Origin: Caulobacteraceae bacterium
Lineage (GTDB): Bacteria > Pseudomonadota > Alphaproteobacteria > Caulobacterales > Caulobacteraceae
DNA: 5,770 nt
Direction of reading: 5' to 3'
Assembly (NCBI GenBank): GCA_947484535.1
Contig: CANKPO010000100.1
Coordinates: 1-5,770 of the forward strand
Shown: piece after piece, positions 1-5,350 of the stretch
Position numbering within the stretch: position 1 is the first letter of the stretch
How the letters are laid out: each line of letters opens with the position of its first letter
Translations under genes and position numbers: made by a program
Notes under the pieces: model-generated
The model's database searches: none
Told to the model about the DNA's origin: nothing
Seen by the model: only the letters and a program-made list of their open reading frames with translations

Positions 1-696
1 CGGATGTTCTGTCTGGTCCGCACCCGCACCGACGGCAAGCCACAGGCGGGGATCACCTTCCTGTTGCTGGAAATGAACACGCCCGGCATCGAGGTGAAGC
101 CCATCATCACCATGGCTGACGATCACGAGGTCAATCAGGTCTTTTTTGACAATGTCCGCGTGCCCGTCGCCAACCGGATTGGCGAAGAGAACGAAGGCTG
201 GACCGTGGCCAAATATCTGCTCGAGTTCGAGCGCGGCGGCGGCTCGGCAGCAGGCCTCAAGGTCAATCTCGACCGGCTCAAGGCCATGGCGCGCGAAGAG
301 GCCGCAGACGGCGGCGGACGGTTGATCGATGATGCGGATTTCCGGCGCAAGCTGGCCCTAGCCGGGGTTGAGGTCAATGCCATCGAGATGACCGAGCACC
401 GGGTCATGGCGGCCCTGTCGTCGGGAAAAAACCCCGGCCCGGCCTCCTCCATGCTCAAGACCCAAGGCACAGAGGCCAAGCAGCGGCTCGATGAGATCGC
501 GGTTGAGGGCCTTGGCTACTATGCGGCGGTGAGTCAGCCCGAGGCCCGCAAGCCTCGCGCCAACACGCCCTTTGTCGGACCTGAGAATGGCCTGACCATT
601 GTGCCGAGCTACCTCAATAACCGCGCCGCCTCGATCTATGGCGGTTCGAACGAGATTCAGCGCGACATCATGGCCAAGCTGGTTCTCAAGCTCTAG
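1..696 (+). CDS. Acyl-CoA dehydrogenase, C-terminal 231 residues (5' end outside window), PimC-like large subunit type
   Basis: FAD-dependent alpha,beta-dehydrogenation of an acyl-CoA, the first step of a beta-oxidation-type pathway in the cytoplasm. The reading frame is open from base 1 (CGG, Arg), so the start and the N-terminal domain, roughly 165 residues, lie upstream. The visible part begins in the middle beta domain (FCLVRTRTDGK, then VNQVFFDNVRVP at about 44-55) and runs through the C-terminal helical domain to YLNNRAASIYGGSNEIQRD, the family's C-terminal signature. The residue matching the MCAD catalytic Glu (IYEGT) is Gly here (IYGGS). A Glu in LLEFERGGG (bases 229-231) falls where isovaleryl-CoA dehydrogenase keeps its base, so it is a candidate base; this is an alignment by eye. 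The overall look resembles pimeloyl-CoA dehydrogenase large subunits, but the substrate is not certain. No small-subunit gene follows. The TAG stop overlaps the stop of the convergent transporter gene. Confidence 0.93.
   Translation, partial: RMFCLVRTRTDGKPQAGITFLLLEMNTPGIEVKPIITMADDHEVNQVFFDNVRVPVANRIGEENEGWTVAKYLLEFERGGGSAAGLKVNLDRLKAMAREEAADGGGRLIDDADFRRKLALAGVEVNAIEMTEHRVMAALSSGKNPGPASSMLKTQGTEAKQRLDEIAVEGLGYYAAVSQPEARKPRANTPFVGPENGLTIVPSYLNNRAASIYGGSNEIQRDIMAKLVLKL
693..696. other. CTAG shared by two convergent stop codons
   Basis: The palindrome CTAG contains the TAG stop of the plus-strand acyl-CoA dehydrogenase (694-696) and the TAG stop of the minus-strand transporter (complement of 693-695). 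The genes therefore overlap by four bases tail to tail, with no room for a terminator between them. Any terminator must lie inside the opposing gene, or transcripts overlap. Confidence 0.95.
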
Positions 697-2060
697 CTCT
701 CCATATCGGCTGCGATCGTCTTGCGCGCTGCCCAAAAGCAGCCCGCAGCGATGATGTTGAAACCCATCGAGATCATGAGCGCCCAGCGCACGCCCTCAGC
801 TGAGCCAAGATTAAAGCCGACCGCGAACCCGTCACTCATCAGGCCCACAACCAGTGGACCAAGGCCCAAACCGATCAGGTTGATAACAAACAGCATCACC
901 GCTGAGGCGGTCGCGCGCGTATTGACCGGCGCAATGCTCTGGGCGGTGGCATAGATCGGTCCGTACCAGAGCGACCCCAAGGCTGAGGTGATGACGAAGA
1001 TCGATAGAGCCAAAACGGCGCTGTGCATATTGATGGCAAGCAGATAGAGCGGAATATTGATTAGGGCCGCAACAGCCGGAATGACCATCCAGCCGCGCAG
1101 ATCCTTCTTGGCATAGTGGTCGGCCAATTGACCGCCAATATAGGTCCCGATCACCCCACCAATGCCGCCGACGAGACCCAGAGACAGACCCAGAAAGCCT
1201 CCCGATTTCAAGCCGAACATCGCAGCCAATGAAGCGATCTCTTCGGTGTGATTGCGATAGAAGAATGAAGCCGTGAACGGGGCGTGGCCGTAGCCGATAA
1301 AGGCCTTCACCGCTGCACCTCCAGCCACAAGCCCGAAGGTCTTTTTGTTGGCCAAGGTTTTGAGCGCTTGGCGATAGGTCACCTTTGGGGCTGCGGCGGC
1401 CTGAACCGCCGTCAACGTCTTCTTTACGCGAGGCTCGATCAGGGTAAAGGCGGCGACAACCGCGAACAGGACGCCGGGTAGACCACAGACGATAAAGGCC
1501 ATGCGCCAGCCATAGGCATCAGCCACCAGGCCGCCGACCGCCAAGCCCAGCAACGAACCGAGCGGCGTTCCCATGGAATAGAAGGCAAGGGCTGAGGCCC
1601 TCTGCTCACGCGGCACATAGTCTGAAATGAGAGAATGGGCGGCAGGCGTACAGCCGGCCTCTCCGACGCCCACACCGATCCGTGCGAGAATGAGTTGGAA
1701 GAAATTCTGTGCCAACCCGCAAGCCGCCGTCATCATTGACCAGACCGTAAGAGAAACGGCGATAATGGCAGGACGGTTATGACGCTCGGCCAACTGTGCG
1801 ATGGGCAGACCAAGAACCGTATAGAATATGGCAAAGGCCAATCCCGTGAGCAGCCCAAGCTGCCAATCCATCAGGCCCAGTTCCATCTTGATCGGTTCCG
1901 CCAAGATGTTGATGACGCTGCGATCTAGGAAGTTGAGGATGTAGATGATCAACAACATGACCATGGCGTAGCGCCTATAGCCGTCGGATACCAACGTCAC
2001 CGTTGGCTCTTCGATCGGCAGCACGGGTTCCTGCTGCGCGCCCACAGTCGCGTCTGTCAT
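693..2060 (-). CDS. MFS transporter, spinster-like family, 455 aa
   Basis: Inner-membrane secondary carrier of the major facilitator superfamily. Length is normal and about 12 membrane segments can be seen, starting with the hydrophobic run at residues 32-43. Family marks are NFLDR at 43-47 in the first helix, motif A at 84-96 (GLPIAQLAERHNR) between helices 2 and 3, ARIGVGVGEAG at 126-136, and a second-half motif A copy at 305-320 (GTYIGGQLADHYAKKD). NFLDR with GVGEAG is typical of the spinster-like subgroup, which is common in alphaproteobacteria beside catabolic genes; substrates there are mostly unknown. The ATG is preceded by AGGGAGGG with a suitable gap, which supports this start. The gene lies 161 bases downstream of the broken acyl-CoA dehydrogenase on the same strand and converges with the intact one. 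I infer uptake or export of a pathway substrate; the sequence does not show which. Confidence 0.95.
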   Translation of the reverse strand: MTDATVGAQQEPVLPIEEPTVTLVSDGYRRYAMVMLLIIYILNFLDRSVINILAEPIKMELGLMDWQLGLLTGLAFAIFYTVLGLPIAQLAERHNRPAIIAVSLTVWSMMTAACGLAQNFFQLILARIGVGVGEAGCTPAAHSLISDYVPREQRASALAFYSMGTPLGSLLGLAVGGLVADAYGWRMAFIVCGLPGVLFAVVAAFTLIEPRVKKTLTAVQAAAAPKVTYRQALKTLANKKTFGLVAGGAAVKAFIGYGHAPFTASFFYRNHTEEIASLAAMFGLKSGGFLGLSLGLVGGIGGVIGTYIGGQLADHYAKKDLRGWMVIPAVAALINIPLYLLAINMHSAVLALSIFVITSALGSLWYGPIYATAQSIAPVNTRATASAVMLFVINLIGLGLGPLVVGLMSDGFAVGFNLGSAEGVRWALMISMGFNIIAAGCFWAARKTIAADMES

Positions 2061-2190
2061 GCCATTTCCCTCCCTTGTGCCTCCACGTTGGAAGGCTGCG
2101 ACCTTTCGGTCATCTTTTTCGGATGTGGGCGTCGAACATCAGCCCCCCAGGGGAGCGTGACGGATATATTTGATCCACGCTAGGGCCAAT

Positions 2191-2214
2191 CGACCAAGAT
2201 CAAGCGATCGGTCG
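2191..2214 (-). other. Intergenic hairpin after the acyl-CoA dehydrogenase remnant
   Basis: CGACC at 2191-2195 pairs with GGTCG at 2210-2214, and inside it two GATC units can pair around an AAGC loop, leaving an AA bulge. It starts 7 bases past the ancestral TAG stop of the broken gene (2222-2224). A longer alternative stem, CCAATCG at 2186-2192 with CGATTGG at 2226-2232, shares two bases with it, so the two folds compete. No T-run follows on the minus strand, so I do not call an intrinsic terminator. Confidence 0.35.
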
Positions 2215-2221
2215 CGAACGC

Positions 2222-2738
2222 CTAGCGATTGGTCAATATCTGATGGGCTATAAGGTTGCGCTGCGTCTCGCTGGTGCCCGAATAGATGGTGGCGGCTCGA
2301 ACGCAAAGATGCTTGGCCATGGCCGTGGCACCAAAGATCACGGCCTGACAACATGGGGGTCAAGAACCGCGCGCGCTGCTCTGACGTGCCCTGCTCGATC
2401 AACAGGGGCCCAAGGCTGCGGATACCGCCGATGAACAACACTGGCGCATCTTGGCGGGCACATTCGCGGTCGAACAGGAACCTCTGGCGCGCACTCCAAC
2501 CTGTCCCACCGAAGGCCACAGGCCAAGCCGACGCAATCCAGCCGCGCTCAAAGAGCCTTCTATGCCAGACCTTGCAGGCCTCGATGTCTGAATGGACGCC
2601 CAAGGTCTCGCGTCCTGCTTGGCGCAGGTCGGGGGTCAGGGCATGGTCAAAGAACGCCCGCACCACGCCCAGAAATCCCGCATCCTCTAGCGGCATCTTT
2701 TCGAACTGTAGGGCCGAGGTTCTGGCTTGGTGGATCAT
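2222..2738 (-). pseudogene. Acyl-CoA dehydrogenase, broken by internal deletion and frameshift
   Basis: Two recognisable pieces of one family sit in different frames. From the ATG at 2738, 137 residues read as the N-terminal acyl-CoA dehydrogenase domain: ERGWIASAWPVAFGGTGW, FDRECARQDAP, and FLTPMLSGRDLWC, which normally runs on into the middle domain as a QGFSEPGAGSD-like segment. Instead, at 2341-2222 a different frame reads VIFGATAMAKH then IYSGTSETQRNLIA, ending in TAG: the usual last 39 residues. Intact members are near 380-400 residues, so roughly 200 codons, the whole middle domain and most of the C-terminal domain including substrate and FAD contacts, are missing. The original frame runs past the junction as unrelated sequence to a TGA at 2139, giving a 199-residue product from this start that should be inactive. 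An ATG 24 bases upstream is less likely, because AGGGAGAAGG lies just before 2738. The gene type resembles the PimC-like gene at 1-696. Confidence 0.88.
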
Positions 2739-2740
2739 GG

Positions 2741-2750
2741 CCTTCTCCCT
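2741..2750 (-). promoter_or_regulatory. Ribosome binding site of the broken acyl-CoA dehydrogenase
   Basis: The minus strand reads AGGGAGAAGG, then CC, then the ATG at 2738-2736. The GGAG core lies 6 bases from that ATG, the same spacing as in the crotonase gene. This favours 2738 over the ATG at 2762, which would place the site inside the gene. Confidence 0.7.
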
Positions 2751-2820
2751 GCGCCTTGGCATGGCACTGGAAAAAGGCTGGGCGCTTAGGGATAGGGGGT
2801 CAACGTGACCGCATGTCGCC

Positions 2821-2843
2821 GGGGGCGGGACATATTGGCCCCC
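2821..2843 (-). other. GC-rich hairpin between crotonase and broken dehydrogenase
   Basis: GGGGGC at 2821-2826 and GCCCCC at 2838-2843 form a perfect six-pair, all G:C stem with an 11-base loop. It begins 6 bases past the crotonase TAG stop (2850-2852) in the direction of transcription. No T-run follows on the minus strand, so a role in 3'-end protection, attenuation or factor-dependent termination is possible but not shown. Confidence 0.4.
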
Positions 2844-2849
2844 AGACGG

Positions 2850-3650
2850 CTACCTTCCTGTGAAAACGGCTGGTCGCTTTTCGAGGAAGCTCTTGACGCC
2901 TTCGCGGTGATCTTCAGTCTCGAATAGGCGGTAGATGATCTCGATGGCCCAGCTGCCGACCTCGCGAGGATCGCCGTTGGTGGTGCGACGAAGCCCCTGT
3001 TTCATGTAACGCAGGGCGAGCGGCGGGTTGGCGGCGATGCGCGCGGCCATGGCCTTGGCACGGGGCATCAGATCTGCGTGGGGTACAGTCTCGGTGACCA
3101 GACCGATCCTTTCAGCCTCGGCGGCATTGATTGGATCACCGGTAAAGAGCAGTTCCGCCGCCTTGGCTGGACCAACAATCGACGGCAATTTCCACAGGCC
3201 GCCGACATCGCATATCAAACCGCGCTTAATGAAAAGCTCTGCAAAAACAGCATTTTCAGAGGCTATTCTAATGTCTGCATAGAGCGCCAACTCCATGCCC
3301 CAGCCGACTGCCGAGCCATTGACCGCCGCGATCACTGGCTTCTCGCAATCAATCGCCGCCATGGCCGCCGGGGTCGGCTCAAAGCGGACGCGCACGGGCC
3401 GGGGGGTCTTTGGGGCCTCTCCGGTCATCATTTCTTTGACGTCTTCACCCGAGCAAAAGGCGGGATCAGAGCCGGTGACGATGACGCAGCGAACCTCTGG
3501 ATCGGCATTGGCATGTTTGAACGCCGCCTCAACCTCGGCATAGGCGCGCGGGTTCAGGGCATTGCGCCGCTCGGGCCGGTTCAGGGTGATCTGGGCGACA
3601 TGGTCCTGCACCTCATAGAGCAGGCATTCGAAGTCAGCGATCTGGATCAT
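2850..3650 (-). CDS. Enoyl-CoA hydratase/isomerase (crotonase) family protein, 266 aa
   Basis: Crotonase-fold cytoplasmic enzyme acting on a CoA thioester, as hydratase, isomerase or another crotonase reaction. From the chosen start, residues 20-34 (ITLNRPERRNALNP) and AFCSGEDVKEM (64-74) form the CoA and first oxyanion-hole region; NGSAVGWGMELAL (111-123) is the second. E120 matches the rat hydratase Glu144. The position of the second catalytic Glu (Glu164) is F140. D148, in GLICDVGG, falls where dienoyl-CoA isomerase has an active-site Asp. W117 replaces a usual Gly in the second oxyanion segment. It is therefore not a standard two-Glu hydratase, and the exact reaction is open. The start is at 3650 because GGGAGGG stands just before it; an ATG 39 bases upstream would add an Arg-rich stretch without family similarity. 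Length is normal. It lies 104 bases after the peptidase gene and 111 before the broken dehydrogenase. Confidence 0.94.
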   Translation of the reverse strand: MIQIADFECLLYEVQDHVAQITLNRPERRNALNPRAYAEVEAAFKHANADPEVRCVIVTGSDPAFCSGEDVKEMMTGEAPKTPRPVRVRFEPTPAAMAAIDCEKPVIAAVNGSAVGWGMELALYADIRIASENAVFAELFIKRGLICDVGGLWKLPSIVGPAKAAELLFTGDPINAAEAERIGLVTETVPHADLMPRAKAMAARIAANPPLALRYMKQGLRRTTNGDPREVGSWAIEIIYRLFETEDHREGVKSFLEKRPAVFTGR

Positions 3651-3654
3651 GGCA

Positions 3655-3661
3655 CCCTCCC
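3655..3661 (-). promoter_or_regulatory. Ribosome binding site of the crotonase gene
   Basis: The minus strand reads GGGAGGG, then TGCC, then ATG at 3650-3648. This strong site fixes the start at 3650 and rejects the longer frame beginning at 3689. Confidence 0.8.
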
Positions 3662-3694
3662 GGCGCTTTGCGCGCACTGAACATTGCATTGGCG

Positions 3695-3752
3695 CTCAAG
3701 GCGCAGCGCAAATCTGTGGCCTTGCCAAGGATCAGGCAAGCGAAACCTTGAG
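3695..3752. other. Nested inverted repeats between peptidase and crotonase genes
   Basis: CTCAAGG at 3695-3701 is the perfect complement of CCTTGAG at 3746-3752. Inside, CTTGCC at 3721-3726 pairs with GGCAAG at 3735-3740 over an 8-base loop. The outer right arm ends 3 bases past the TAA stop of the peptidase gene (3755-3757). There is no T-run, so this is a possible RNA structure rather than a called terminator. Confidence 0.35.
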
Positions 3753-3754
3753 GG

Positions 3755-4756
3755 TTAGGTTGGCGGACTGTTGGCGCAATAGACCGAGCGAGCAATGGCT
3801 CTGGCCAGACAGTCGGCGGCAGCCGAACCGATTCGGGACAGTTGCATGAGCCGTTCCGTACCCTCGCCAATATCGGCGGTCCCGCCGGTCAGGGCAAAGA
3901 CTGTGTCTCCGTCAAAGGGGGCGTGGACCGGACGAATGGCCCTGGCCAACCCATCCTGAGCCATCATGGCTACCCGCTTGGCCTCGGCCTTGGTCAGTCG
4001 GGCAGATACAGCAACAACAGCGAGGGTCGTATTGGCACCGGGCGTTAGACGACCAGCCGCACGCAGTCGGCCAAGCTCTGGCAAGGGATCGGTGACCGGC
4101 TCGCCTGCACTCGGCCTGTGCCCCCCAAACTCCTTGTCGATCTCGAAGGGCCAGGCCCAATAGGTCTGGCCATCCGGCATCAGGACCGAACCGACCGGAT
4201 TGGTGGCAACCAGTGCCCCGACCATCAGCCCATCGCCGAGATCGAGCGAGGTTGAGCCAATCCCCCCCTTTATAAGCCCTGCCTTAGACCCTCGCCCCGC
4301 ACCAACTGCGCCCAAAGCGAAGGTCGTCGAAGCCGCCGCAACCGACGCGCGGCCCAAGGCCTGATAGGGCGGATTGAGTCCCCAAGCCTTGTCGCCGCCA
4401 TTGGTCAGATCATGCAGCACAGCCGCTGGAACAATAGGAATAGCGAGCGAGGCTGGACTAAGCCTCAGGCCAACATCTTGATGGGACAAGGCCGCAGTAA
4501 CGCCATCAGCCGCCGCAAGGCCGAACACCGATCCGCCGGTCAGAACCACGGCGTGAATGACATCTACGAAATTTTCAGGCGCTAAGACCTCAGTCTCACG
4601 CGACCCAGGACCACCGCCGCGTACATCCACCGCGCCCGTCCAGTCGCCTTGACAGAGGACCGTGGTGACACCGGTCATCACGCGCTCATCGGTGGCATGG
4701 CCAACGACAAGGCCCGGAACATCGGTGATTAGGTTCAAAGGTCCGGGTCGATACAT
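3755..4756 (-). CDS. P1-family peptidase / NylC-like N-terminal nucleophile amide hydrolase, 333 aa
   Basis: Self-processing hydrolase of the DmpA/BapA/NylC family (MEROPS S58 type), which splits amide bonds of aminopeptidase substrates, beta-peptides or nylon oligomers. The N-terminal half carries ITDVPGLVVGHATD (10-23), RGGGPGSRETEVLAPENF (46-63) and VLTGGSVFGLAAADGV (71-86). The glycine-rich stretch 152-167 and N186 lie in the substrate region. The predicted cleavage site is N242-T243 in GANTTLAVVA, which would give an alpha chain of 242 residues and a beta chain of 91. Thr, not the Ser of DmpA and BapA, is the nucleophile. D282 and D284 in FDGD follow T243 by 39 and 41 residues, the same spacing as Thr267, Asp306 and Asp308 in NylC. 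No signal peptide is seen, so it is probably cytoplasmic. AGGGA precedes the ATG by about 10 bases. The natural substrate is unknown; nylon oligomer activity should not be assumed. Confidence 0.93.
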   Translation of the reverse strand: MYRPGPLNLITDVPGLVVGHATDERVMTGVTTVLCQGDWTGAVDVRGGGPGSRETEVLAPENFVDVIHAVVLTGGSVFGLAAADGVTAALSHQDVGLRLSPASLAIPIVPAAVLHDLTNGGDKAWGLNPPYQALGRASVAAASTTFALGAVGAGRGSKAGLIKGGIGSTSLDLGDGLMVGALVATNPVGSVLMPDGQTYWAWPFEIDKEFGGHRPSAGEPVTDPLPELGRLRAAGRLTPGANTTLAVVAVSARLTKAEAKRVAMMAQDGLARAIRPVHAPFDGDTVFALTGGTADIGEGTERLMQLSRIGSAAADCLARAIARSVYCANSPPT

Positions 4757-4796
4757 GCGCTAGTCCCTGCCTCTACGCCATATCGCGCAAGGGGTC

Positions 4797-4812
4797 GGCC
4801 AAAGCCTTGGCC
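4797..4812 (-). other. Perfect hairpin between the Sel1-like and peptidase genes
   Basis: GGCCAA (4797-4802), loop AGCC, and TTGGCC (4807-4812) form a perfect six-pair stem with a four-base loop. It lies in the 86-base gap, about 30 bases past the Sel1-like stop and 40 before the peptidase start. No T-run follows on the minus strand. It may be an attenuator, a factor-dependent end, or chance. Confidence 0.35.
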
Positions 4813-4842
4813 TGATCAAAGCAGGGTCGTCAAGTCCGCAGC

Positions 4843-5211
4843 TTAGGCCGCGTGAGGCCATCCGGCGTGGTTGAGCCATTCACGTGCCGCGCGCTGAGCT
4901 TCAGCAACATCGGCATGGTCCATCTCTTGGCTCAGTTCCTTGCGGTAAATCTTAGCCTCGAGCGAGCCGCGCATGGCCGCCAGATTGAACATCATATGGG
5001 CTGAAACATAGTCGAGCGGCATACCGCCCTGGCCTGTTGAATAGAGCATGCCCATGCGGAACAGTTCATCCGCTGAACAGTCCATAGTCGGCACCGGAGT
5101 GCCACCTATAGCTGGGGTTTCGGAATAGAGTTGCATGACGTCGGTTCCCGTTCTGAGCGCCGCAAGCCTTTTTAGCTCAATGGCGTCGATGTCTACAGAA
5201 TCACCAAACAC
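4843..5211 (-). CDS. Small Sel1-like repeat protein, about 122 aa, GTG start uncertain
   Basis: Residues about 47-83 read as a Sel1-type helical pair (ADELFRMGMLYSTGQG, then a DYVSAHMMFNLAAMRGS segment), an alpha-solenoid fold used for protein contacts. The tail (EAQRAAREWLNHAG) is a further amphipathic helix. Short proteins with this ELFRMG/YSTGQG block occur in alphaproteobacteria and have no assigned role that I know. No signal peptide or membrane segment is visible. The start is doubtful. The most upstream codon is a GTG at 5211 directly after an in-frame TGA, with only GGTGA touching it as a possible binding site. The first ATG is codon 26 (5136), with CGGGAA about 10 bases upstream. Because residues 6-25 look coding (VDIDAIELKRLAALRTG), I keep the longer form. 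The gene is divergent from the RcnB-like gene and 86 bases ahead of the peptidase. Confidence 0.8.
   Translation of the reverse strand: MFGDSVDIDAIELKRLAALRTGTDVMQLYSETPAIGGTPVPTMDCSADELFRMGMLYSTGQGGMPLDYVSAHMMFNLAAMRGSLEAKIYRKELSQEMDHADVAEAQRAAREWLNHAGWPHAA
5198..5202. promoter_or_regulatory. GANTC (CcrM-type methylation) site at the Sel1-like start
   Basis: GAATC on the plus strand overlaps codons 4-5 of the Sel1-like gene. In many alphaproteobacteria this is the CcrM adenine methylation site, whose state reports replication passage. It lies 17 bases from the TTAACCAT element at 5220-5234. A single five-base site can be chance. Confidence 0.25.
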
Positions 5212-5219
5212 TCACCGCG

Positions 5220-5234
5220 TAAAAATATGGTTAA
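5220..5234 (-). promoter_or_regulatory. Possible CtrA box (TTAACCAT type) upstream of the Sel1-like gene
   Basis: The minus strand reads TTAACCATATTTTTA, which is TTAA, seven bases, then TTTA: one mismatch from the CtrA pattern TTAA-N7-TTAA, and it contains the TTAACCAT form also reported for CtrA. Its near end is 8 bases from the GTG at 5211, which suits repression or an overlapping promoter of the Sel1-like gene. The site lies in a divergent region and could also act on the other side. Confidence 0.4.
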
Positions 5235-5280
5235 GGACAGTCTTCACCATCTTTTCCGCTAACCCTAGATGACCTGCCCA

Positions 5281-5296
5281 TTCAGGCCGGGTTCAG
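5281..5296 (+). promoter_or_regulatory. TTCAG direct repeat, 11-base period, upstream of the RcnB-like gene
   Basis: TTCAG at 5281-5285 recurs at 5292-5296, exactly 11 bases later and so on the same face of the helix. Such tandem half-sites are typical of OmpR/PhoB-class response regulators. The pair ends 54 bases before the ATG at 5351, a normal distance for an activator site next to a -35 region. The regulator is not identifiable from this window. Confidence 0.4.
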
Positions 5297-5338
5297 ACGC
5301 ATTGCGCCATGGTCAAGGCGATCGAGGGACGATCCTTT

Positions 5339-5342
5339 AGGA
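5339..5342 (+). promoter_or_regulatory. Ribosome binding site of the RcnB-like gene
   Basis: AGGA lies 8 bases before the ATG at 5351. It is weaker than the GGGAGG sites of the minus-strand genes, but it supports this start over the ATG at 5309, which would put the signal peptide internally. Confidence 0.55.
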
Positions 5343-5350
5343 ACAAGACC

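Noticed and set aside
135..735. Minus-strand open frames opposite the acyl-CoA dehydrogenase
   Set aside because: The plus-strand gene has unmistakable family sequence to its stop. These frames are its shadows and show no motif or ribosome binding site.
2098..2120. GACC-TTTC-GGTC hairpin followed by CTTTTTC on the plus strand, resembling a terminator
   Set aside because: The stem is only four pairs and no plus-strand gene ends upstream of it, so an intrinsic terminator is not supported.
2353..2808. 151-codon plus-strand frame over the broken dehydrogenase
   Set aside because: It is antisense to the recognisable N-terminal dehydrogenase domain, and its composition looks like a shadow frame.
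3078..3680. 200-codon open frame on the plus strand across the crotonase gene
   Set aside because: It lies wholly antisense to a gene with clear family motifs and a strong ribosome binding site. Its translation has no recognisable domain, and long antisense frames are common in GC-rich DNA.
5309..5350. Upstream ATG for the RcnB-like gene
   Set aside because: It would place 14 polar residues before the signal peptide. The ATG at 5351 has a better spaced AGGA and puts the signal peptide at the N-terminus.
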